From: an uncultured Croceitalea sp.
GTDB taxonomy: Bacteria; Bacteroidota; Bacteroidia; Flavobacteriales; Flavobacteriaceae
Direction of reading: 5' to 3'
DNA length: 64,000 bases
NCBI GenBank assembly: GCA_947499565.1
Contig: CANMOV010000001.1
Coordinates: forward strand, 806,001-870,000
The translations under genes were made by a program, and so were the position numbers. The notes beneath the pieces were generated by a model. That model had not been told where the DNA came from. It worked only from the letters and a program-made list of their open reading frames with translations, and did no database searches. Of the stretch, positions 8,222-16,493 are shown one piece after another. The first letter of the stretch is position 1; each line of letters opens with the position of its first letter.

Positions 8222-8351
8222 GGTCATAAAATTTCATTGTAAGCGGATTTAAGCCTCTCCTAAAAACTATAACTTTTAAAAACCTTCAGTAGCAATTACT
8301 CTTATTAGTCTTATATTTAAAGCAGATAACTAATTGCACAAACCAATAATA
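8222..8351 (+). other. Junction region between comM remnant and TPR gene
   Basis: About 130 bp with no gene. The first 35 bases weakly resemble the continuing comM sequence and then similarity is lost, so this is likely the breakpoint region of the insertion plus the promoter area of the following gene. Confidence 0.4.
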
Positions 8352-10523
8352 ATGTCCGATTCGAACAATTGGCAAAAAAAATGGGTTAAAACCTCAAAGT
8401 TTATAGTGGCCTATCTTGTTGCTGCATGGACTTTTCTTCAGTTTATAGACTGGGTATTGACTAGGTATCAAATATCTCCTTATTGGGTTGATATATTATT
8501 GTGGTTTTTTATTGGTATTATTCCTTCTTTACTGATTTATTTTTATCATCAGGAGCGTATTAATAAAAAAATACTGCTGCTACGGGAGAAAATTATATTT
8601 CCAACGAATATCATCTTGTTGGCAGTTGGGCTATATTTTGGGTTTGGAACTTCTGACCTTGGTGCTACCACTAAAGAGGTGAAATACATTGATACAGAAG
8701 GTCATATAACTGAAACCACCATTACCAAAGAAGAATTTCGGACCATTATACCCATTTACAACTTTACATCTAAAACTAAAGACAGCAGCCTTTCATGGAT
8801 GAGCAGAGGAATTACCGGACTTCTATTTTATGACTTATTACAAGATAAAAGTTTATCTCCTGACTGGTCATATGCAGATAATACTATTGATAAAGTAATA
8901 GAAGCAAAATTGGTTTCCTCATTTTATGTAGATGGTTCATATCAAAAAAATGGTGATTTATATGAAATAACAACTACTATTAGAAATAGTAAGACTGGAA
9001 AGTTGAAATCCACAAAAACAGTTGAAGGAACAGATTTTCTTGACTTAATAGATCAAATAAGCATTTATATTAAAGGAGAAGTCAGTGTTGCTACAGAAAA
9101 CTCATTACAACATATAGATTTGAATGTTAAAGACTTTATTAGTAACTCATTACCAGCCTTAGAAGATTATTTTAATGGCGACTACGAAAATGCAATATCA
9201 AAAGACAGCACATTTGCTCTAGCTTATTTACAAAACTCAAGACGAAATTTGCGCTATAGTCAAGGTAAACATGAAGAACAAGCATTAGCAGAAAAAGCTT
9301 ATGAGTTACGAAATAAATTACCTTATGATTTACAGATGGAAGCCATGGCCATACGATATTTGGCTTATGATAGATTTGATGAAGCCAAAGAGCTCGTTAA
9401 AATGCAATTAGAGATATCACCTCAAAATATTTTTTTAAATAACTTATTGTATGGTATTTATGGCGAAACCAAAAATATAGATGATTTCTTTACAACTACG
9501 GAGAAGCGCTTTAATACCTCAAAAAGTAGTTACAATTTAATGGCTTTGGCCAATGCTAGCTTAGCAAAAGGGGAATATGAGCGTTATATTGATATGGTTA
9601 ACCTGTATAGCAAAATAAGTCCCAACAATAATTATATTTTTCCTTATAAACTTGTTCCACAAATTTTATCTGGAAAAGCTAATGATGCAAAAGACACTTT
9701 CAAAAAGTTAAACATAGTTCACCCTGATTTTAAAAATTTAAATAAAGTATATGAAAAACCAATTGAATACCAAGCAAAGAACAAAATAGATAGTGAATCA
9801 TTGAAATTTTTTGAAGGTGAATTTAAATCTGAGAACAGTGAGGCAATACAAACTATTTGGGTGGAGAAAAATAAGCTTTTAGGGTATTACTCAAACCAAA
9901 GAATACAAGCATATATTCCCTCAAGTAAATACACATTTATAGGAGGATTACCAAATCAAAAAACTTTTGAATATGAATATAAGCAAGATGAAAATGGTTT
10001 GGTCTATGCACACGTTAGAAAAGAAAATTTTACTGAAAGTTCTAGATTATATTGGTTGTGGAAGTTAGATGATTCAATAAAAAAAGCTGAGAAATACTTA
10101 GTTAATGCTGATTATAAAAATGCAGAAGAAGCTTATAAGAAAGCAATAAAGACCAATCCCAAACATTATTATTTAAAAAATGCATTACAACATATTGAAT
10201 ACGTAAAAGAAAAAGACTCTCTCCAATTAGCCCAACAATATCAAAAGGTTATAGGTACATATTCTAAAAAAGAAAATGAAAGAAAACGCAACATCTTTTT
10301 AAAGAATGGTAAATTAATGTACAAAAGAGATGGTCTACCTAGTAAAGAACTATTACCAATATCGGAAACTCGTTATATGAATTTATCTTCTTATAAAAAC
10401 CACTACGAATTCGTTCTTGAAGATGAAGAAGCAATTGCTAGTTTTGCATGGGTATATAATGCCGATAAGGAAGAATGGGAAGAGTTTGGTTCTAAGCAAA
10501 ATTATCTTTTAAAAGAAGAATAG
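8352..10523 (+). CDS. Membrane-anchored TolB/FlgO-like TPR protein
   Basis: A 723-residue protein starting at ATG 8352 (a TTG six codons earlier is a weaker option). Three hydrophobic helices lie in the first 110 residues; TSKFIVAYLVAAWTFLQFID matches the membrane part of large TPR proteins often fused to adenylate cyclase or CadC-type domains. Next, IIPIYNFTSKTKDSSLSWMS and FYVDGSYQKNGDLYEITTTI follow the FlgO/TolB-N pattern, and a tetratricopeptide-rich region and a lipocalin-like C-terminal part follow. No enzymatic domain is visible. Its stop touches the comM stop, and the comM fragment at 8111 indicates that it was inserted here. Confidence 0.65.
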   Translation: MSDSNNWQKKWVKTSKFIVAYLVAAWTFLQFIDWVLTRYQISPYWVDILLWFFIGIIPSLLIYFYHQERINKKILLLREKIIFPTNIILLAVGLYFGFGTSDLGATTKEVKYIDTEGHITETTITKEEFRTIIPIYNFTSKTKDSSLSWMSRGITGLLFYDLLQDKSLSPDWSYADNTIDKVIEAKLVSSFYVDGSYQKNGDLYEITTTIRNSKTGKLKSTKTVEGTDFLDLIDQISIYIKGEVSVATENSLQHIDLNVKDFISNSLPALEDYFNGDYENAISKDSTFALAYLQNSRRNLRYSQGKHEEQALAEKAYELRNKLPYDLQMEAMAIRYLAYDRFDEAKELVKMQLEISPQNIFLNNLLYGIYGETKNIDDFFTTTEKRFNTSKSSYNLMALANASLAKGEYERYIDMVNLYSKISPNNNYIFPYKLVPQILSGKANDAKDTFKKLNIVHPDFKNLNKVYEKPIEYQAKNKIDSESLKFFEGEFKSENSEAIQTIWVEKNKLLGYYSNQRIQAYIPSSKYTFIGGLPNQKTFEYEYKQDENGLVYAHVRKENFTESSRLYWLWKLDDSIKKAEKYLVNADYKNAEEAYKKAIKTNPKHYYLKNALQHIEYVKEKDSLQLAQQYQKVIGTYSKKENERKRNIFLKNGKLMYKRDGLPSKELLPISETRYMNLSSYKNHYEFVLEDEEAIASFAWVYNADKEEWEEFGSKQNYLLKEE

Positions 10524-10634
10524 CTACCCCAACCAACCCTCTCTATCCAGACTACGGTATTGTATAGCTTCGGAAATATGGTCGCCATTAATCGCAATCG
10601 CCTTTTCCAAATCGGCTATAGTTCTAGCAACTTT
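10524..10634 (-). repeat. Direct-repeat copy B: functional comM 3' end
   Basis: The last 111 bp of comM, repeated at 8111-8221 at 97 percent identity (108 of 111 by eye). The two copies are 2413 bp apart and enclose the TPR gene. Confidence 0.85.
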
Positions 10635-12059
10635 AAGAATTCTATCGTAAGCCCTAGCCGAAAGGTTTAATCGTTCCATCGCATTTTTTAGAAGCTCTTT
10701 TGAAGCCTCATCAAGTTTGCAATGTTCACGAATTTGTTTGGTGTTCATTTGGGCGTTGTAATGTACATTTTCAAGTTCCATAAAGCGTTTCGTCTGTATT
10801 TCTCGAGCTGCAGTAACCCGTTTTCTAATTTCAACACTACTCTCCCCTTTTCGTTCTTCGGATAACTTATCAAAAGGTACTGGAGTAACTTCGATATGGA
10901 TATCTATTCTATCTAATAGTGGTCCAGATATTTTACTCAAATAACGTTGCATTTCTGCTGGCGAAGAAGTTACGGGAGCATCTGGGTCATTAAAATAACC
11001 GCCTGGACTTGGGTTCATACTCGCCACTAACATAAAACTACTAGGATAAGTGACCGTAAATCTTGCTCTTGAAATTGTTACTTCACGATCCTCTAGGGGT
11101 TGCCTCATAACTTCTAAAACCCCACGCTTAAACTCTGGTAGCTCATCCAAAAATAATACGCCATTATGTGAAAGAGAAATTTCACCAGGTTGCGGATACG
11201 CTCCTCCTCCAACTAATGCAACATCAGAAATGGTATGGTGCGGACTACGAAATGGTCGCTGACTCATTAAGCCCATATTCTTTATCTTACCCACCACACT
11301 ATGTATTTTGGTGGTTTCCAAAGCTTCATGTAAGGTCATTGGAGGTAGGATAGAAGGCAACCTTTTTGCCAACATCGTTTTACCTGCTCCTGGAGGACCA
11401 ATTAATATGATATTATGGCCACCAGCTGCCGCGATTTCCATACAACGTTTTATACTTTCTTGGCCTTTAACATCAGAGAAATCAAACTCTGGAAAGTCCA
11501 GACTCTTATAAAACTCAGCTCGTGTGTCTATTATAGTTTGTTCTAAGGGTTTTTGAATATCAAAAAAATCGATTACTTCTTTAATATTTTCTACACCGTA
11601 CACATCTAAATCACTAACAATAGCGGCTTCCTTGGCATTTTGTTTTGGCAGAATAAATCCTTTGTAACCTTCTTCTTTTGCTTTAATAGCAATGGGTAAT
11701 GCGCCTTTTATGGGTTGTAAGCTTCCATCCAAAGAAAGTTCTCCCATAATAAGGTATTGCTCTATTTCTTCTGATTTAATCTGATTAGAAGCGGCTAAAA
11801 TCCCTAAAGCTAGTGTTAAATCATAAGCAGAACCTTCTTTTCTAAGGTCTGCCGGAGCCATATTAATAGTAATTTTTTTACCTGGAATCTTATATCCATT
11901 ATTCTGTAATGCGGCAGCAATTCTATAGTTACTTTCCTTAATTGCATTGTCAGGAAGGCCAACTAAATGATAACCAATCCCTTTATCAATATTTACTTCT
12001 ACAGTAATTGTGGTTGCTTCAACGCCAAAGACGGCGCTTCCAAAAACTTTTACAAGCAT
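10524..12059 (-). CDS. comM: YifB/ComM family AAA+ ATPase (Mg chelatase-like)
   Basis: A 511-residue protein with the three-part ComM layout: an N-terminal Lon-protease-S5-like domain (1-170), an AAA+ Mg-chelatase-type core with Walker A GPPGAGKT at 221-228 and Walker [11 protein letters not shown], and a C-terminal Mg_chelatase_C domain ending in SLDREGWLG. ComM is a hexameric helicase that promotes branch migration when naturally transformed DNA is integrated. The ATG start gives the standard [15 protein letters not shown]. The last 111 bp are duplicated beyond the neighbouring gene, so the present C-terminus may derive from a related strain. Confidence 0.95.
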   Translation of the reverse strand: MLVKVFGSAVFGVEATTITVEVNIDKGIGYHLVGLPDNAIKESNYRIAAALQNNGYKIPGKKITINMAPADLRKEGSAYDLTLALGILAASNQIKSEEIEQYLIMGELSLDGSLQPIKGALPIAIKAKEEGYKGFILPKQNAKEAAIVSDLDVYGVENIKEVIDFFDIQKPLEQTIIDTRAEFYKSLDFPEFDFSDVKGQESIKRCMEIAAAGGHNIILIGPPGAGKTMLAKRLPSILPPMTLHEALETTKIHSVVGKIKNMGLMSQRPFRSPHHTISDVALVGGGAYPQPGEISLSHNGVLFLDELPEFKRGVLEVMRQPLEDREVTISRARFTVTYPSSFMLVASMNPSPGGYFNDPDAPVTSSPAEMQRYLSKISGPLLDRIDIHIEVTPVPFDKLSEERKGESSVEIRKRVTAAREIQTKRFMELENVHYNAQMNTKQIREHCKLDEASKELLKNAMERLNLSARAYDRILKVARTIADLEKAIAINGDHISEAIQYRSLDREGWLG

Positions 12060-12107
12060 TATTAGTGTTTGCCGCTAAAATATAGTTTTTAAGGCCAATT
12101 ACATTAC

Positions 12108-13874
12108 CTAATCTACCCTTATTGTTTTCTTCAAAGAAATGGGTTTTCCATAGGTGGTAAATCCTTCCATTACTATTTCATAATCTCCTTTAATATCCGA
12201 AGTAAAAAACGTTATAGGTAAGCTACCTTCCTTAATTGTTATATCCGGATACCAAAGTAGTATTCTACGATAATCTGGTATTCGCTTAGAATCACTTTCA
12301 TTCGAATATTGCTGCTTGAAATAATTTTTCTTGATTCTAGGGTATTCTAAATGACTTACTTGAGTATTTGTATTCGTATAGTTTTCAAAAAAATCACCCT
12401 TTTTAGTTTCTATGGATACCAATCCTTGATACTCGGTTGAGCCTAGAACCAATCTGTCTTGAAGAACCAGTATTCGCTCAATGAGTTCCGAATTAAAATC
12501 TCTAATTTCCGAATGATTTTGTATAAAAACCCCATCAATTAAAACAATTGCTGGAAAATCGTTGTACGCAATATTCACCTTTTCAAATTCCTGAGCTACC
12601 CTAATATATTCTCCTCCTTTTCTATAACCAACATTACTTAATATTTCTACAAAGGTCTCTTGTAATGTAGGAAAGCGAGTGTATTCGTCTAAATTGTATA
12701 TTTCTGGTAATCCACCATCAAACAAATCTATATTGTCCTTTGGTAAAATAGAATCTGGTTTTATGCTAAAAAAGTTATTTTCTATTTGATTATATACACT
12801 CCTACTTTTAATAGACTCAGCGTATTCCTCTTTAATCAAAAAATTTGTGAACTTTATTTTAGAAAAGTCCAATTCTTTTTGTTTTAGAATATCAATTTTA
12901 AAATCACCTTCATTAAGTACTTGTACTATTATTTCTGAGTTTTTATAATCCTTCTTTATGTAGGTATAAAAATTTCCGTTTTTATCACTTATGGCATTCT
13001 TAAGTATAGGCTCTTTTCCTGGTATAGAAATAACCACGTCTATATCTGAAGCTGGCAATTCTGTCTTTTTATCTATTACTCTGCCAAAAAACAACTCCCC
13101 TCTTTGTTCTGGCAAAAAAATACTGTCACCTACTTTCTTTACTAATGCTTTATCCGTTCGTAAATACCCTCTAGAATATTCTTCTGCTGACAAGGGATTC
13201 GAACTCGCAAACTCATTTTTCTTTTGAATTAATAGTGAATAATTACCATTACCTAGCTTTCCCTTATAATTTCTTAGCTCTAGTTCTACCTTTTCACGTT
13301 TGGAAAACCTTACCCTAGAAGTATTAAGTTCAAAAAAGCTATTACTATTAGATATAACAGCTTTATTCATAGTTATTAGCGAATCTTTTCTTTCTATAAC
13401 AGTAGAATCTTTAGCTACATTTAGAAGTGCTGTTTGATCCGATAAATAGGGGTTAACAATTACAATATCATCTTTAAATACTTGTTCTACCCCGCTATTT
13501 TTCATCCATTGGGTATATGCAATTAATTTGTAGTTTCCAGAAGGTATAGTTGTATTGATGAAAAAATCTCCCGTGGCCAGCCCTTTTTGAAGTTTTACTT
13601 TATGTTTAAATATCTGTTTACCTTGAGTGTCGATTAAAGTTACATAAGCTACAGAGCTAATTGTACTCAACCTATTATCCTGAGCATTTTTGCAATATAC
13701 CTTATAGTAAATATACTCCCCAGTAAATACCAATGAAGCGCTATGGTGAACATAAATTTTTTCTTGAGGTAATTTTTGTAAACTAGCTAACTCTGCATTA
13801 TTCTTAATTGCGTATTGCGAGAAAGTCGTTTTAGAAAAAAGGATTAAGATTAATATGGCTACAAAGTTCTTCAT
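12108..13874 (-). CDS. Exported MG2-like protein with TonB-plug-like C-terminus
   Basis: A 588-residue protein with signal peptide (MKNFVAILILILFSKTTFSQ). Residues about 35-135 (KIYVHHSASLVFTGEYIYYK and IPSGNYKLIAYTQWMKN) resemble macroglobulin MG2 domains. A carboxypeptidase-regulatory-like stretch lies in the middle, and the C-terminal part (PAIVLIDGVFIQNH, ELIERILVLQDRLVLGS, GLVSIETKKG) follows the pattern of a TonB-receptor plug domain without any barrel. It is the last gene of the locus led by the TonB-dependent receptor, 9 bp after a DUF4249 gene. It probably acts in the periplasm with that receptor; no specific function is known to me. Confidence 0.65.
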   Translation of the reverse strand: MKNFVAILILILFSKTTFSQYAIKNNAELASLQKLPQEKIYVHHSASLVFTGEYIYYKVYCKNAQDNRLSTISSVAYVTLIDTQGKQIFKHKVKLQKGLATGDFFINTTIPSGNYKLIAYTQWMKNSGVEQVFKDDIVIVNPYLSDQTALLNVAKDSTVIERKDSLITMNKAVISNSNSFFELNTSRVRFSKREKVELELRNYKGKLGNGNYSLLIQKKNEFASSNPLSAEEYSRGYLRTDKALVKKVGDSIFLPEQRGELFFGRVIDKKTELPASDIDVVISIPGKEPILKNAISDKNGNFYTYIKKDYKNSEIIVQVLNEGDFKIDILKQKELDFSKIKFTNFLIKEEYAESIKSRSVYNQIENNFFSIKPDSILPKDNIDLFDGGLPEIYNLDEYTRFPTLQETFVEILSNVGYRKGGEYIRVAQEFEKVNIAYNDFPAIVLIDGVFIQNHSEIRDFNSELIERILVLQDRLVLGSTEYQGLVSIETKKGDFFENYTNTNTQVSHLEYPRIKKNYFKQQYSNESDSKRIPDYRRILLWYPDITIKEGSLPITFFTSDIKGDYEIVMEGFTTYGKPISLKKTIRVD

Positions 13875-13883
13875 ACAAACGAT

Positions 13884-15188
13884 TTATTCTTCCCAAAATT
13901 CTGGAACTATATTACTACCAAGCGTTCTGCAGTCTCCACATATTTTTGATACATAAGCATATGGTCCTGGGCAATCACCAATATTACTATCATTTCTTCC
14001 TACATAAGTAATTAAGCCTAAATCTATTTGTTCAATAATTGATAGTGGGCAAGAGGTTCCTCCATCTGGTCCTGTTGCACAATAGGAACGATGCGATTCT
14101 GGTGATGAATTAATGGTACAATTAAATGGAAAAGGAGGTAATTCATCATTGGGGTAAAAGTCTGTGTAGTTAAAAAATAATCGCTCTTTCGTGCTTGAAA
14201 CTACATCAAACAGCCCTATCACATTGTCTAAACTACCATCATCACTGGTAAGGTTTCCATTTAAAAATCCAGGCTGAACTTGTGAGAACACATTACCGCT
14301 TTTACTAAAGTTGTTTAGTTTTTCATAAAATCCAAAGGACTCTGAACTTGAAACTAATTGAGCAATTTCGATGCTATATCTATGTGAAATAATAAAATTA
14401 TCTTTCTTTAAAAAACGTACCATAAACTTCTTTACTCCACCATTGGTCAGATTGGATAGCTGAGTTTGCAGAATTAGATTTGACTTAATTGTTCTAAAGC
14501 AAACTTGTGTTTCCTCTTCCTGAGCTATTATTTCTAGATTATAAGTAGGAACCGGTAAAGCACATGGGTCGTAATTGGTTAGTCTGAATTTAGAAGGAGA
14601 CCAATTAGGAGCTATTATCTTGTAAGTTTCATCGTATAAAAACCTAAGGTTTTGAGATTCTCCTTCAATTACATCACTATCTATAAAAATACCTATACCT
14701 TCCGTTCCTTCATCATTAATAATTTTTTCAGCATATATTTTTTCAATTCCTGACGTTCCTCTTATTTCACATTTTTCTGATGTATACCCTTTGCCATTGG
14801 AAGTCTTAACTTTTAGAATATAGGATTCATTTAATTGCGCTGCGAATACCATATCAGATTCATAGATGCCAGCACTTACCTCCGTAAAATCAAATTCAGT
14901 TCCGCTACTAGATATAACCGTTACTTCAGCGTTCTCTTCATACTTAATTAAGTCTAAATTGACACTATTTATGGTTCCAAAAGGACTAAATGTAGAATCA
15001 ATCCCTAGATCTAAAATTGTATCCATTCTGCTGAGGGTTACGCTATGTTTTTTGAGCTCATCCGTTAAAGTAGCTTCAACAATTAAAATGTTATCTATTT
15101 CACCATTATTTGTTACTGCTATATCTAGTTCATCTACACAACTAAAAATAACAATACCTAAACATAGTAAAAGTACTTTCCTAATCAT
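13884..15188 (-). CDS. DUF4249 family outer-membrane lipoprotein (second copy)
   Basis: A 434-residue lipoprotein: signal peptide with lipobox ending at C17 (VIFSC). The N-terminal ILIVEATLTDELKKHSVTLSRM and the TYKIIAPNWSPSKF, RTIKSNLIL and FVRFLKKDNFIISHRYSIEI segments match DUF4249, a family found next to TonB-dependent receptors in Bacteroidota. Paired cysteines at the end (KICGDCRTLG) also occur in the paralogue. It follows that paralogue by 2 bp, so the two were made by tandem duplication and are co-transcribed. It presumably sits on the outer membrane and binds or hands over the receptor's ligand, in the way SusD does; the ligand is unknown. Confidence 0.85.
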   Translation of the reverse strand: MIRKVLLLCLGIVIFSCVDELDIAVTNNGEIDNILIVEATLTDELKKHSVTLSRMDTILDLGIDSTFSPFGTINSVNLDLIKYEENAEVTVISSSGTEFDFTEVSAGIYESDMVFAAQLNESYILKVKTSNGKGYTSEKCEIRGTSGIEKIYAEKIINDEGTEGIGIFIDSDVIEGESQNLRFLYDETYKIIAPNWSPSKFRLTNYDPCALPVPTYNLEIIAQEEETQVCFRTIKSNLILQTQLSNLTNGGVKKFMVRFLKKDNFIISHRYSIEIAQLVSSSESFGFYEKLNNFSKSGNVFSQVQPGFLNGNLTSDDGSLDNVIGLFDVVSSTKERLFFNYTDFYPNDELPPFPFNCTINSSPESHRSYCATGPDGGTSCPLSIIEQIDLGLITYVGRNDSNIGDCPGPYAYVSKICGDCRTLGSNIVPEFWEE

Positions 15189-15190
15189 AT

Positions 15191-16477
15191 CTATTCTATC
15201 CAGTATTCTGGCATAACATTTTCTCCAAATACCCTACAATCCACACAACCTCTTGCCTTAACTAGAAAAGGAGCTCTATCCGGATCACCATTTTCATCAA
15301 CTTGTCTATAGTTCTCATTTTCTGAGTGAAAGCCTAATGCTCCAGACAATATTCCTTCTATTAAAGGAGAACTATCATTACCATCCAAAACTATCTTACC
15401 ATTTATCTCGGTTGCATGAAAACCTTCTGGATAAAGTGATGGTTTGCCTACAATAAAACAATTAGTTAAATATGGCGGAAGCGGTTCTCCTGGAAATAAA
15501 TCTTCATAATTAAAAAACAATCGCTTCTCACTGTAAGAACTTAATTCAAAATAGCCAATTACAAGAGCATTGCTATTTTGGACATTTAGGTTTCCTTCTA
15601 GCAATCCTGTTTGCGTATTACTAAAAACGCTTTCTTCACTAGAAAAATCATTTAACGTATTGTAAAAAGAGGCTGCATTTGCATTATGATGATATTGCTT
15701 TACCAAAATGCTGTAACGATGGGCAATAAAAGGGTTGTCATTTCCCAAAAACCTAACCTCAAAACTTTCAAGATTGTTCCCGCTCAAGTTCTCGGTAGAG
15801 GTTAAAATCACATCTTTTGAAACATTTGTTGCATAACAAATTCTTGCTTCTTCTTGACGCACTGCCACGGTCACTTCCCAACCATCATCATCTTCACAGA
15901 AAAAATCATAATCAACCTCATCCCAATCAAATGGATTAAAGTCTGGAGCTATTAGCTTATACGTTTCATCATACTCATATCTAAAATAATTGGGAGTTAA
16001 AGAAGCGTTTGAATTACTAACTTGGATAGCCACACCATCTATGCCTGAATTATTTGTTACGCGCTTAGCATTTAATTCACCTATCGGAATATTTTCTGGA
16101 AAGCTTTCAAAATCAGATATATATATTGTATTATCTTGAGTTTTAATCTGCAATTGATATTGTCTATCTGCAACTAATTGTAATGGCCCGTTTGAGCTGT
16201 ACGTGCCTGGTGTAATTTCATTGAAAATTATAGAAGTTCCTAAATCATCGTTTACAACTACCTCGGCTTGGGTTTCGGGCTGTGGATTGTCAGAATCAAA
16301 AGCAAAAGTTCTAGAAAGCATAATTGATTGTTCAATGTTTTGATCCGTAAGTCTTGCATCAACAACCAAAGCATCGGTGATACTAATTTCAGTATCAGTG
16401 TCAAATGGTTCTACGCAACTACTCATAAATAGACTTGCTACGAGGAAAAATACGAGTATGTGTTTTCTAATGAGCAT
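15191..16477 (-). CDS. DUF4249 family outer-membrane lipoprotein (first copy)
   Basis: A 428-residue lipoprotein with lipobox cysteine C21 (LFMSSC). LVVDARLTDQNIEQSIMLSR, TYKLIAPDFNPFDW, FEVRFLGNDNPFIAHRYSIL and the closing GCVDCRVFGENVMPEYW match its downstream neighbour block by block, so both are DUF4249. The gene follows the TonB-dependent receptor by 16 bp. It is the likely surface partner of that receptor. No catalytic motif is seen. Confidence 0.85.
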   Translation of the reverse strand: MLIRKHILVFFLVASLFMSSCVEPFDTDTEISITDALVVDARLTDQNIEQSIMLSRTFAFDSDNPQPETQAEVVVNDDLGTSIIFNEITPGTYSSNGPLQLVADRQYQLQIKTQDNTIYISDFESFPENIPIGELNAKRVTNNSGIDGVAIQVSNSNASLTPNYFRYEYDETYKLIAPDFNPFDWDEVDYDFFCEDDDGWEVTVAVRQEEARICYATNVSKDVILTSTENLSGNNLESFEVRFLGNDNPFIAHRYSILVKQYHHNANAASFYNTLNDFSSEESVFSNTQTGLLEGNLNVQNSNALVIGYFELSSYSEKRLFFNYEDLFPGEPLPPYLTNCFIVGKPSLYPEGFHATEINGKIVLDGNDSSPLIEGILSGALGFHSENENYRQVDENGDPDRAPFLVKARGCVDCRVFGENVMPEYWIE

Positions 16478-16493
16478 TACTATTTATTACCAA

